IMG/VR virus record: IMGVR_UViG_3300047157_000197
Location: 124,001 to 188,000 of that record
Source: a virus
Length of the DNA stretch: 64,000 nt
Strand: one strand, 5' to 3'
The notes under the pieces are model-generated. The model did not search any database, was not told the origin of the DNA, and saw nothing but the letters and a program-made list of their open reading frames with translations. This document shows, in pieces, positions 54,378-62,571 of the stretch (the first letter of the stretch is position 1; the number at the start of each line of letters is the position of its first letter). A program made the position numbers and the translations under genes.

Positions 54378-54605
54378 ATGAATAAAAAGTTATATACAAT
54401 GTTAAAAAGTAGTGCTGAGGCTGATAAAGCCAAAGCTCTACTTTCTTTAGACCTTCTTGGAAACAAATCAGTTGGTATCGGCGACCATTCTACTGAAGAT
54501 TTCTACAAAAATGCAGAGGAAGCTCTGATTAAATTAGTAGATGCAGATGATAGATTAAATGCATTAGAAGATTATTTTGAAGAAGATTTAAAAGAAGTTT
54601 TATGA
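54378..54605 (+). CDS. Small helical protein between UvsX and nuclease
   Basis: This 75-residue acidic protein (MNKKLYTMLKSSAEADKAKALLSLDLLGNKSVGIGDHSTEDFY, NAEEALIKLVDADDRLNALEDYF) is not recognised. It follows UvsX by six bases and overlaps the flap-nuclease start by 4 (ATGA), so it is translated together with it. A role in the replication or recombination complex is plausible from position only. Confidence 0.7.
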   Translation: MNKKLYTMLKSSAEADKAKALLSLDLLGNKSVGIGDHSTEDFYKNAEEALIKLVDADDRLNALEDYFEEDLKEVL

Positions 54606-55658
54606 AAGAACTATACAAGAACATATTAGAGTCAGTTGAAACTGATAGAACTCAAAATATCGATAAACACAAGAATTCTCGTGTATTAATTATTGATGGG
54701 TTAAATACATTTATTAGATGTTGGACATCTATACCAACTATGAATGATGATGGAGACCATGTTGCAGGAGTAACTGGTAGTCCTACGTTCTATTGGATAT
54801 GCAATCAGACAAACTCAACCGACTCGAGTTGTTGTTGTTTTTGATGGAAAAAATGGTTCACAGAGTAGAAAAAAAATATATCCTGAATATAAGGCTGGAA
54901 GAGATAAAAACAAACTTAGAGTAAATCGTCAGTACGCTGATATGATGAACGATGAGGATGAAAGAGAATCTATGAAACGTCAGTATGTTTGGTTAATGGA
55001 AATGATGCATGAACTTCCACTTACTACTATGATATACGATGGTGTAGAAGCAGATGATATTATGGCATATATTCCAACTAAAATTTTAAAAGAAGGAGAA
55101 CAAGCTGTAGTTATGTCAACTGATAAAGATTTTTTACAATTAGTTGATGAAGATACAATTGTTTGGTCACCTACTAAAAAGAAAATTTATAATACAAATC
55201 GAATCAAAGAAGAATTTGGTTTAGACCCAAAAAATTTATTACTTTATAGAGTACTTGATGGTGATAAATCAGATAATATACCAGGTGTATATGGATGTGG
55301 TATTAAAACACTTCTAAAGAGGTTTCCAGAACTTACAGATGATAATGAACTATCCGTTGATAATTTACTTGAACTGGCAGAACAAAAAAAGGAAGAAACT
55401 AAAGGTAAGATTAAATTATACAATGATATCTTAGAATCTAAAAAACAGATTATCATGAATGAGAAATTAATGCAATTAAAAGATGTTGATATCTCAGGTC
55501 AAATAAAAATGAATGTTTTAGATAGATTTAATGAAGATATCAAACCATTAAATAAAATAGATTTCCTGAAAGTTTGTTTGAAATATAAAGTTACAGATAA
55601 ATTTGGAGACCTGAATTCTTGGTTGAAAGATACTTTTGGTAATTTAATAACTGATTAA
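54602..55658 (+). CDS. 5'-3' flap exonuclease (RNase H-like), frameshifted
   Basis: Two frames encode one protein. The first (54602-54844) gives SRVLIIDGLNTFIRCWTSIP...HVAGVTG. From 54780 the +1 frame continues with VLRSIGYAIRQTQPTRVVVVFDGKNGSQSRKKIYPEYKAGR through DGVEADDIMAYI, VVMSTDKDFLQLV and LLYRVLDGDKSDNIPGVYGCGIKTLL. All are classical FEN/T4 RNase H motifs with acidic metal ligands. One extra base at 54778/54779 (GGTAGTCC where GGAGTCC would fit) separates the halves. The enzyme removes RNA primers and flaps. The downstream frame keeps intact motifs, so the break is recent or a sequencing error. The gene ends before the promoter at 55659. Confidence 0.88.
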
Positions 55659-55690
55659 TTTGGATATTAAAAATAAATTTCGTATATTTG
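55659..55690 (+). promoter_or_regulatory. Bacteroidota-type promoter (TTTG-N20-TATATTTG)
   Basis: TTTG (55659-55662) and TATATTTG (55683-55690), 20 bases apart, directly after the nuclease stop; the helicase ATG follows at 55714. Confidence 0.8.
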
Positions 55691-55713
55691 TATAAGTTTT
55701 AAAAACCCAATCA

Positions 55714-57078
55714 ATGCAAGAACAAAAAGTAGATACATTATCGAAATACGGGCAATCATTTCAATCAAAGGTTGTATCTGCACTTCTTACTGATACTAAG
55801 TTCCTCGATACAATAGGGGAAATAACCACTCCTAAGTTCTTTGAGAACGATGCTAACAAGTGGATTATATCCGAGATACTTGATTATCACAATGAGTACA
55901 AAAAAGCTCCTACATTAGATGTATTTAAGGTACAGTTATCAAAAGTAGATAATGATATTCTTAAAAAAACTGTAATAGACCAGTTAAAGCATGTTCATAC
56001 ACAAATTGGTAATGTAGATTTAGATTATATTAAAAATGAATTTAAAGATTTTTGTATAAATCAAAATCTTAAGGGAGTAATTCTACGTTCAGTTGATTTA
56101 TTACAAGCTGGTTCTTATGATAGAATCAAAGATTTAGTAGATGCTGCAATGAAAGTTGGTAATGAAACGGATTTAGGATTAGATTATAAAAACGATTTCG
56201 ATGAACGAATGGAAGATTTAAATCGTTCAACCGTTGCAACTAATTGGAAACCTATAAATGATTTAATGGATGGTGGATTAGGACCTGGAGAACTTGGTGT
56301 AATCGTTGCTCCATCTGGTGTAGGTAAAACATGGATACTTACTGCACTTGGTGCAGATGCAGTTAGAAATGGTTTAAGTGTGGTTCATTACTCAATGGAA
56401 TTATCAGAACATTATGTTGGTGCTAGATATGATACTGTATTTACTCAAATACCATCAACAGATTTGAAAGATAAAAAAGAAGAAGTTAAATCAAAGATAC
56501 AATCATTACAAGGAAAGTTACTTATTAAGTATTTCCCTCCAAAGGGTGTTTCTGTTAAGAAATTAAATCAACATATTGAAAAGATGATTGCTTCTGGTAA
56601 CAAACCAGATTTAATCATTGTAGATTATGCAGATTTACTATTATCAGATTCAAACAAAACTGATTCAACTTATGCAGAACAAGGTGGTGTTTATATTGAC
56701 CTTCGTGGTATGGGCGGACATTTAGAAATCCCAATATGGACAGCATCTCAAACCAATCGTTCAGCAATTGATTCAGAAGTAATTGAAGCAGATAAGATTG
56801 CAGATTCTTATGCTAAAGTAATGAATGCAGATTTCATTATGAGTTGGAGTAGAAAATCAAAAGATAAATTGAATGATACTGCAAGAGCTCACATTATGAA
56901 AAACAGATTTGGACCTGATGGAATTACGTTTCCATGTAAGATGAATACGAATACAGGTTACATTGAAGTATATGATGGTAATTCACCAGATGGTGTAATT
57001 GCAACAAAACAATCTGCAAGTGGACAATTAGAAACTAAAAAACTCCTACATAAGAAATATGTGGAAAATATGGGGTAA
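55714..57078 (+). CDS. Replicative DNA helicase (gp41/DnaB-like)
   Basis: This 454-residue protein has an N-terminal helical domain (FQSKVVSALLTDTKFLD, FFENDANKWIISEILDY). A RecA-like motor follows: GGLGPGELGVIVAPSGVGKT (Walker A, Lys205-Thr206), HYSMELSEHYVGARYD, LIIVDYADLLLSD (Walker B) and TASQTNRSA. The end shows KNRFGPDGITFPCKMNTNTG, as in the DnaB family. It unwinds the replication fork as a hexamer. No linked primase gene is seen. It is alone behind the 55659 promoter, and the 170-base gap after it leads to the Hc1 gene. Confidence 0.93.
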   Translation: MQEQKVDTLSKYGQSFQSKVVSALLTDTKFLDTIGEITTPKFFENDANKWIISEILDYHNEYKKAPTLDVFKVQLSKVDNDILKKTVIDQLKHVHTQIGNVDLDYIKNEFKDFCINQNLKGVILRSVDLLQAGSYDRIKDLVDAAMKVGNETDLGLDYKNDFDERMEDLNRSTVATNWKPINDLMDGGLGPGELGVIVAPSGVGKTWILTALGADAVRNGLSVVHYSMELSEHYVGARYDTVFTQIPSTDLKDKKEEVKSKIQSLQGKLLIKYFPPKGVSVKKLNQHIEKMIASGNKPDLIIVDYADLLLSDSNKTDSTYAEQGGVYIDLRGMGGHLEIPIWTASQTNRSAIDSEVIEADKIADSYAKVMNADFIMSWSRKSKDKLNDTARAHIMKNRFGPDGITFPCKMNTNTGYIEVYDGNSPDGVIATKQSASGQLETKKLLHKKYVENMG

Positions 57079-57200
57079 CCCTATCAAAAAAATTATAACA
57101 TAGTTATGATAAAAGTAGTATATGTGTAAAAATGAATAAACACAAAAAAAAATTATAAAAATTAATATCGTTTTTCAATATATACTATAATTATAAACAC

Positions 57201-57216
57201 GACCAAACAATTGGTC
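57201..57216 (+). other. Hairpin in the leader of the Hc1 gene
   Basis: GACCAA (57201-57206) and TTGGTC (57211-57216) form a 6-base stem with loop ACAA, 32 bases before the ATG at 57249. The 57079-57248 gap also holds GGGTAACCC at 57073 onward and ATAACATAGTTAT. No canonical host-type box is seen here; CAATATATACTATAATTAT around 57177 may be a weak one. Confidence 0.35.
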
Positions 57217-57248
57217 ACTTCAAACACAAATTAAAAAAAATAAAATTT

Positions 57249-57419
57249 ATGGCAAATTCACAAGAATTATTTGAACAGATTAAAGATTTATTCGTTCAAT
57301 TCGAAACAGAACACAATGGTGGTTCTAAAGCAGCTAAATCAAGAGCAAGAAAAGCAATTGGTGAAGTTAAAAAATTAGTAACAGATTATAGAAAAGCTTC
57401 AGTAGAAGAATCAAAATAA
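57249..57419 (+). CDS. Histone H1-like (Hc1-type) DNA-binding protein
   Basis: This 56-residue basic protein runs from ATG 57249 (MANSQELFEQIKDLFVQF) through NGGSKAAKSRARKAIGEVKKLVTDYRKASVEES to the stop at 57417-57419. The GN/SKAA-x-RARKA-x-EL-KL-x-x-FRKAS pattern is that of the small Hc1/histone-H1-like proteins abundant in Bacteroidota, which bind DNA and shape the nucleoid. As a phage gene, it may condense or protect phage DNA or replace the host protein. It stands between helicase and NrdB genes, 10 bases before the latter. Confidence 0.85.
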   Translation: MANSQELFEQIKDLFVQFETEHNGGSKAAKSRARKAIGEVKKLVTDYRKASVEESK

Positions 57420-57429
57420 TTAAATTACT

Positions 57430-58425
57430 ATGAGCAAAATTTTCCAAGAAAGAATTCCATTTAAACCATTTGAATATCCAATCTACTATACAGAAGGTTG
57501 GTTAAAACAGGCACAGGCATTTTGGTTACATACTGAAATACCGATGCAGGGTGATGTAAAAGATTGGAATGAACGTTTAACCCCAGCTGAGAAAAACTTA
57601 GTGGGGAATATTCTACTTGGTTTTGCTCAAACTGAATGTGCAGTTTCTGATTATTGGACTAATATGGTTACCGATTGGTTTCCTAAACACGAGATAAGAC
57701 AGATGGCGATGATGTTTGGTTCACAAGAAACAATTCATGCTACTGCATATTCATACTTAAATGAAACATTAGGATTAGATGACTTCTCAGCGTTTTTGCA
57801 CGAACCTGCAGTTGCTGAGAAGTTTGAACTCCTTACTGCTACTACTAACAATTGGACACATGAAGATTTGGCAACAAATCCAAAAGCAAGACAAGAAGTT
57901 GGTAGAAGTTTAGCAATCTTCTCTGCATTTAGTGAGGGAGTATCCCTATACTCTTCATTTGCAGTACTCTACTCATTCCAAATGAGAAATCTACTAAAAG
58001 GTATCGGACAACAAATGAAATGGTCTGTAAGAGATGAATCTCTACATTCTAAGATGGGTTGTCAATTGTTCAGACATATGTGTGAAGAATATCCTACATT
58101 ATTAGATGAGTGTAAAGAATCAATAGAAGAGGCTTCAAGATTAATCGTTCAGTTAGAAACAAACTTTATTGATATGATATTTGAACAAGGTGATTTAGAA
58201 AACCTTGAGAAAGAAGATTTAAAAGAGTTTATTAAAGCAAGAACAAATACAAAATTACAAGAATTGGGCTATAACCCTATTCACGAATTCGATAAACCGA
58301 AGGCTGAAAAGCTAGAATGGTTTTATCATCTTACAGGTGGACTCACTCATACTGATTTTTTTGCTGTTAGACCTACTGATTATAGTAAGGCTAATGAAGG
58401 TGAAGATTGGGGTGATTTATTTTAA
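57430..58425 (+). CDS. nrdB: Ribonucleotide reductase small subunit (class I NrdB)
   Basis: This 331-residue protein has the R2 metal-binding helices: FAQTECAV (Glu69), GSQETIHATAYSY (Glu100, His103, Tyr107), AFSEGVSLYSS (Glu169) and VRDESLHSKMG (Glu203, His206). The C-terminal tail EGEDWGDLF ends in the typical subunit-binding peptide. Glu69 takes the place of the usual Asp as first ligand (31 residues before Glu100, the same distance as in E. coli), while the radical Tyr is kept. With NrdA it makes dNTPs for phage replication. NrdA is not adjacent: a methyltransferase and a SET gene lie between. Confidence 0.95.
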   Translation: MSKIFQERIPFKPFEYPIYYTEGWLKQAQAFWLHTEIPMQGDVKDWNERLTPAEKNLVGNILLGFAQTECAVSDYWTNMVTDWFPKHEIRQMAMMFGSQETIHATAYSYLNETLGLDDFSAFLHEPAVAEKFELLTATTNNWTHEDLATNPKARQEVGRSLAIFSAFSEGVSLYSSFAVLYSFQMRNLLKGIGQQMKWSVRDESLHSKMGCQLFRHMCEEYPTLLDECKESIEEASRLIVQLETNFIDMIFEQGDLENLEKEDLKEFIKARTNTKLQELGYNPIHEFDKPKAEKLEWFYHLTGGLTHTDFFAVRPTDYSKANEGEDWGDLF

Positions 58426-58429
58426 ATAA

Positions 58430-59020
58430 ATGAAAAACAAAAAGGTTACAATAACAGATACGAGAATATCGTATCAAGAAGATGATTCCAAAATTGTAAT
58501 GGATGTAATATCCAAAGAACTGATGGAATTTTATTCTAATATAGTTACACAAAATGGTGGAAAGGTATTAGATGTTGGATTTGGTTTAGGGTATAGTGCT
58601 AATGCAATCTATAATAAGGTTGGTAATTATCATTGTATTGAATCAAACCCACAAATCTTTAAGGAGGCTCAGAAGTGGGCTGAAGATAAAGAGGATGTTC
58701 ATTTATATTTTGGTAATTGGGTAGATGTAATCCCAACTTTAGATGTTAAGTTTGATGGTATCTTTATGGATACTTACGATGACCCTAACTATTCTAAGTT
58801 TGAAGATTATTCAAAACTAATTTCAAATGAAAATTGTGTATTATCAGTTTTTAGTTATTTTGCATTAAGAGATACTAAAGATTTACATTCACATTATTTT
58901 GAAATTAAATCAAAATATAGAGAAAGCTATCCAAAAATAATTGAAAAGGGACACACTTGTAATTGGAGTTATTTTATAGATAGTAAATTCCAAAAAAAGA
59001 AATTAAATGAAACCATTTGA
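58430..59020 (+). CDS. SAM-dependent methyltransferase (GAMT/RMT2-like)
   Basis: This 196-residue protein has motif I GKVLDVGFGLGYSANAI, then YHCIESNPQIFKEAQKWA, LYFGNWVDVIPTL and KFDGIFMDTYDDPNY. This sequence of motifs (IE-NP-F--WA, G-W-DV, FDGI--DTY) is that of guanidinoacetate/arginine N-methyltransferases. Such enzymes methylate guanidino groups of small molecules or protein arginines. The substrate here is unknown. The end overlaps the SET gene by 14 bases, so the two are likely translated together. Confidence 0.8.
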   Translation: MKNKKVTITDTRISYQEDDSKIVMDVISKELMEFYSNIVTQNGGKVLDVGFGLGYSANAIYNKVGNYHCIESNPQIFKEAQKWAEDKEDVHLYFGNWVDVIPTLDVKFDGIFMDTYDDPNYSKFEDYSKLISNENCVLSVFSYFALRDTKDLHSHYFEIKSKYRESYPKIIEKGHTCNWSYFIDSKFQKKKLNETI

Positions 59021-59429
59021 TTATTTAAACACAAGTGTTAAATCATATATAAGAGTAAGTAAAATACATGGAATTGGTTTATTTACTTTGGTTGATATAA
59101 AAAAAGGAGAACATATTTTTCCACTATGGAAAGGAAAAACTGATTGGTATAAAATAAAGTTTAGTAAAGCTAAGTTATTACCAAAAGAAGTATTATCATA
59201 CATACTTCGTTCTTATGGTTCAAAAATAGAAAATGATAATTCAGACATCAATTTTAGATTGGTAAAGGATACTAACTTTTTATTTTCAAACCCATTGTGT
59301 TTACTTAATACCGAATATGAAAATGGTAATGTAGATACTAACGGTATAGCAATAAAGGATATAAAAATAAATAAAGAGATAACAGCAACCTATACAGGCG
59401 AAGGTTACTCACAAGTAAAATTAATATAA
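59007..59429 (+). CDS. SET-domain protein methyltransferase-like
   Basis: This 140-residue protein has IRVSKIHGIGLFTLVDIKKGEHIFPLW at the N-terminus (SET-N type: S-i-GiGLF---dIkkGe-i). Toward the end LCLLNTEYENGNVDTNGIAIKDIKINKEITATYTGEGY aligns with the LNHs--pN...a-rdIk-GeEit-dY part. The usual NH of the motif is NT here. SET enzymes methylate protein lysines. A phage copy coupled to an arginine-type methyltransferase suggests modification of a host or phage protein, which remains inference. It is only one base before nrdA. Confidence 0.75.
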   Translation: MKPFDYLNTSVKSYIRVSKIHGIGLFTLVDIKKGEHIFPLWKGKTDWYKIKFSKAKLLPKEVLSYILRSYGSKIENDNSDINFRLVKDTNFLFSNPLCLLNTEYENGNVDTNGIAIKDIKINKEITATYTGEGYSQVKLI

Positions 59430-59430
59430 A

Positions 59431-61215
59431 ATGGCAGTAAAAAATTACGGTGACGAATTAGGTTGGGAACTTGATGTAGATTTCCCATCATGGGCAAATA
59501 CAGAGATATACGTTAAAACAATATCAAATGGATATTTGTTACCAGGTGAAAAACCAAAGGATGCCTATTGGAGAGTTGCATCAAGAGTTGCAATGAGATT
59601 AGAAAAACCTCAGTTAGCAACCAAATTCTTTGATTACATTTGGAAAGGTTGGTTAAACTTAGCAACACCAGTTCTTTCAAATACTGGTACTGATAGAGGA
59701 TTACCTATATCTTGTTTTGGTATTGATGTTGCCGATTCTATATATGATATTGGTTCAAAGAACTTAGAACTAATGTTACTTGCAAAACATGGTGGTGGTG
59801 TTGGAATTGGTGTAAATCAAATTAGACCAGCAGGAGCTACTATTACAGGTAATGGAACATCAGATGGTGTTGTACCATTTTGTAAAATATACGATTCTAC
59901 AATACTTGCAACAAACCAAGGTTCGGTAAGAAGAGGAGCAGCATCTGTTAACCTTAATATTGAACACGAAGATTTCGAAGAATGGTTAGAAATCAGAGAA
60001 CCTAAAGGAGATGTAAATAGACAATCACTTAATCTACACCAATGTGCAGTTGTAGGTGATAAGTTTATGAGAAAACTTGAACAAGGAGAACCTGATGCGA
60101 GAAGAAAGTGGGGAAAATTACTACAAAAAAGAAAAGCAACTGGTGAACCATACATCATGTACAAAGGGAATATCAATAAAGCTAATCCTGAAATGTACAA
60201 AAAAAATGGATTAAAAGTTCATATGACAAACATATGTTCTGAAATTACTTTACATACAGATGAGAACCATTCATTTGTTTGTTGTTTATCATCAGTAAAT
60301 CTTGCTAAGTACAACGAGTGGAGAGATACTGATTTAGTTTATACAGCAACTTGGTTCTTAGATGGAGTACTTTCTGAATTTATTCAAAAGGCTAAAAACA
60401 TGAAAGGGTTTGAACATTCTGTTGCATCTGCTGAAAAAGGTAGAGCATTAGGATTGGGAGTTTTAGGATGGCACACTTACCTACAACAAAATGGTATTCC
60501 ATTTGAAGGTATGGAGGCTCAATTTGAAACTCGTAAGATTTTTTCTCAGTTAAAGATAGAATCAGAAAGAGCATCAAGAGATTTAGCATCAGAATATGGT
60601 GAACCTCTATGGTGTAGAGAAAGTGGATTTAGAAATACTCACTTAAGAGCAGTTGCTCCAACAGTTAGTAACTCTAAATTAGCTGGAAATGTATCTGCTG
60701 GTATTGAACCATGGGCGGCGAATGTATTCACCGAACAAACTGCAAAAGGAACTTTCATTAGAAAGAACAATGAGTTAGTAAAGGTTTTAAGAAAAGCAGG
60801 TATCAATAACAAAGAAACTTGGGATAAGATAATGGAAGATGGTGGTTCTGTTCAAGGTATTAAAGAACTTGATAAGTGGTGTTACTTAGCTGGTAAAATG
60901 GTACTTTGTAATGATGTAGAAAATGGAGATAGAGATAAGATTTATCCTGTTAAAGATGTTTTCAGAACTTTCAAAGAAATAAATCAAATGGATTTGGTTA
61001 AACAAGCTGGTGTAAGACAACAGTATATTGACCAAGGAGTTTCATTAAACTTAGCATTCCCTTCCATTGCATCACCGAAATGGATTAATCAAGTAACTAT
61101 GGAAGCTTGGAAACAAGGAATTAAAACGTTGTATTATATGAGAACTGAATCAGTTCTTAGAGGTGATATAGCAACACGAGCAGTTGATCCCGATTGTGTG
61201 GCATGTGATGGTTAG
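59431..61215 (+). CDS. nrdA: Ribonucleotide reductase large subunit (class I NrdA)
   Basis: This is a 594-residue protein. Conserved elements are ATPVLSNTGTDRGLPISCFG, LLAKHGGGVGIGVNQIRPAG, NQGSVRRGAASVNLNIEHEDFEEWLEIR, HMTNICSEITL (active-site N-x-C-x-E), CCLSSVNLAKY, LGLGVLGWHTYLQQNGIPF and PSIASPKWINQ...GIKTLYYMRTES. The C-terminal DCVACDG provides the redox Cys pair. The N-terminal ATP-cone is absent, so dATP inhibition is probably lost, as in many phage enzymes. It reduces ribonucleotides together with NrdB and the thioredoxin at 61783. Confidence 0.95.
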   Translation: MAVKNYGDELGWELDVDFPSWANTEIYVKTISNGYLLPGEKPKDAYWRVASRVAMRLEKPQLATKFFDYIWKGWLNLATPVLSNTGTDRGLPISCFGIDVADSIYDIGSKNLELMLLAKHGGGVGIGVNQIRPAGATITGNGTSDGVVPFCKIYDSTILATNQGSVRRGAASVNLNIEHEDFEEWLEIREPKGDVNRQSLNLHQCAVVGDKFMRKLEQGEPDARRKWGKLLQKRKATGEPYIMYKGNINKANPEMYKKNGLKVHMTNICSEITLHTDENHSFVCCLSSVNLAKYNEWRDTDLVYTATWFLDGVLSEFIQKAKNMKGFEHSVASAEKGRALGLGVLGWHTYLQQNGIPFEGMEAQFETRKIFSQLKIESERASRDLASEYGEPLWCRESGFRNTHLRAVAPTVSNSKLAGNVSAGIEPWAANVFTEQTAKGTFIRKNNELVKVLRKAGINNKETWDKIMEDGGSVQGIKELDKWCYLAGKMVLCNDVENGDRDKIYPVKDVFRTFKEINQMDLVKQAGVRQQYIDQGVSLNLAFPSIASPKWINQVTMEAWKQGIKTLYYMRTESVLRGDIATRAVDPDCVACDG

Positions 61216-61786
61216 TATTTTATGTACATCACGAAGTGGGTCAACTAATTTATCACTATACCTAAAGAAAGTTTTAGATTTAGGTTTAGTAAACACTCCC
61301 TTTATAAATAATGAGGGGTTAATTGGTTCTTTGAAAAAAAATAATTTGTATAAACTTATGATTCATAGGTTACCTAGTGGTTATAGTGATTTATACAAAT
61401 TTGGTAAAGATGTTATAAGTTTATCTGATGCTGTTGTTTTATATGATAGAAAAGATAAATTACAACAATCTGAATCATTGGCATTTAGAAAACTAAAATA
61501 CGAAAATGATTTTAGTAAATATCATATAAGAGAACCATATGATAATATCGATGAGAATGTGGTAAATAAATGTTTGTTACAATACAATAAACAAACAGAT
61601 GTTATAACAAAATTATCAAAAGATTTCAACATTCCAATTTTTTGGTATGAAGAAATATATTACGAAGATGGTTTACAAAAATTATCTGATTATTTAAAAA
61701 TAAAAATAAATAAAAAAACAAGAGAGCAGTTTTTATCAACTAACAAAAAACAAAGAATAAATAATTTAAAAGGAGAATTGATATGA
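61208..61786 (+). CDS. Sulfotransferase-like P-loop protein
   Basis: ATG 61208 (MVSILCTSRSGSTNLSLYL) is preferred to the further upstream start at 61184 because it places the conserved CTSRSGSTNL at the N-terminus, giving 192 residues. That loop is the PAPS-binding 5'-phosphosulfate site of sulfotransferases (RSGST-L). Later, LSDAVVLYDRKDKLQQSESL and IFWYEEIYYED are compatible with that family. It overlaps nrdA by 8 bases and thioredoxin by 4. The substrate is unknown; a sulfated glycan or small molecule is possible. Confidence 0.65.
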   Translation: MVSILCTSRSGSTNLSLYLKKVLDLGLVNTPFINNEGLIGSLKKNNLYKLMIHRLPSGYSDLYKFGKDVISLSDAVVLYDRKDKLQQSESLAFRKLKYENDFSKYHIREPYDNIDENVVNKCLLQYNKQTDVITKLSKDFNIPIFWYEEIYYEDGLQKLSDYLKIKINKKTREQFLSTNKKQRINNLKGELI

Positions 61787-62046
61787 TACAAGTAAAGAAA
61801 TTTTATGCAGAATGGTGTGGACCGTGTAAGGTTCTAACACCCCTAATGGAAAATGTAAAAACAAAGTTTTCAAATGTTAAATTTGAAAATGTGGATATTG
61901 ATTCACAATTTGAAATAGCTCAAAAATACTTTGTTCGTTCAGTCCCAACGGTAATTATAGAAAAAAATGGTAAAGAAGTTGAAAGATTTGTAGGAGTTCA
62001 ATCAGAATTGGCTTATATAAATGCTTTAAATGAAAATTTATCATAA
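61783..62046 (+). CDS. Thioredoxin
   Basis: This 87-residue protein has FYAEWCGPCKVLTPLMENV with the CGPC active site, FENVDID, FEIAQKYFVRSVPTVIIEKNGKEVERFVG with the cis-Pro. It is slightly shorter than cellular thioredoxin (about 105) and lacks the first strand and helix. It overlaps the sulfotransferase-like gene by 4 bases (ATGA) and most likely reduces the NrdA C-terminal cysteines. Confidence 0.93.
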   Translation: MIQVKKFYAEWCGPCKVLTPLMENVKTKFSNVKFENVDIDSQFEIAQKYFVRSVPTVIIEKNGKEVERFVGVQSELAYINALNENLS

Positions 62047-62050
62047 ATAA

Positions 62051-62082
62051 TTTGGAAATACCAAATAAATTTCGTATATTTG
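62051..62082 (+). promoter_or_regulatory. Bacteroidota-type promoter (TTTG-N20-TATATTTG)
   Basis: TTTG (62051-62054) and TATATTTG (62075-62082), 20 bases apart, just after the thioredoxin stop; the ATG follows at 62104. Confidence 0.8.
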
Positions 62083-62103
62083 TATAACAAATAAATAAAC
62101 TAT

Positions 62104-62346
62104 ATGGCAAACATTAAATTTGTACATCAAGAAGAAAAACAAATTAAAATAAAGGGAACTCCTAAAGTTCCATTTACTAAGAGCAAAAAATTAACTAGTA
62201 TGACTGGTGGTAACCCGTTATATTATATTGATATTGAAGAAGCATTTAAATTAAAATTAGATTCTGTCTGTAATTTCACTCAAAAACATCCTCAAGACGA
62301 GAATTATGCTCTTATCACTATTCCAATAAATCGAGAAGAAAATTAA
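62104..62346 (+). CDS. Small unknown protein (80 residues)
   Basis: The protein has MANIKFVHQEEKQIKIKGTPKVPFTKSKKLTSMTGGNPLYYIDIEEAFKLKLDSV and ends DENYALITIPINREEN. No family is recognised. It is the first gene behind the 62051 promoter and is followed 11 bases later by the HTH gene. It could be a small regulator. Confidence 0.6.
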   Translation: MANIKFVHQEEKQIKIKGTPKVPFTKSKKLTSMTGGNPLYYIDIEEAFKLKLDSVCNFTQKHPQDENYALITIPINREEN

Positions 62347-62357
62347 AATATAAATTT

Positions 62358-62558
62358 ATGTCAAAAACCGCATGGTTTTTTAGTAATAGGTTACGAGGGG
62401 AATCTCATCCCAGGTCAAAATTAACATCTGAACAAGTAATCCAAATAAGAGAACTTTATTCTAAAGGATTTTCTACTAATGTAATTGCCCGAAACTTCAA
62501 AGTATCGGCTTGGAATGTAGAAGAAATTTGTAAAAGAAGAACCTGGACTCATTTATAA
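62358..62558 (+). CDS. Small helix-turn-helix DNA-binding protein
   Basis: This 66-residue protein has GESHPRSKLTSEQVIQIRELYSKGFSTNVIARNFKVSAWNVEEICKRRTW. This matches the HTH domain that often accompanies HNH/NUMOD-type phage endonucleases (G--HP-AKLT-eqV--IR-LY--G-s---iA--F-VS---V--I---k-W). No nuclease domain is attached here. It may be a free regulator or the remnant of a homing-endonuclease gene. Confidence 0.75.
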   Translation: MSKTAWFFSNRLRGESHPRSKLTSEQVIQIRELYSKGFSTNVIARNFKVSAWNVEEICKRRTWTHL

Positions 62559-62571
62559 ACAAAATTAAAAT

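Noticed and set aside
61184-61207. Upstream start of the sulfotransferase-like gene
   Set aside because: The extra residues are the nrdA C-terminus in another frame; ATG 61208 puts the P-loop at the N-terminus.
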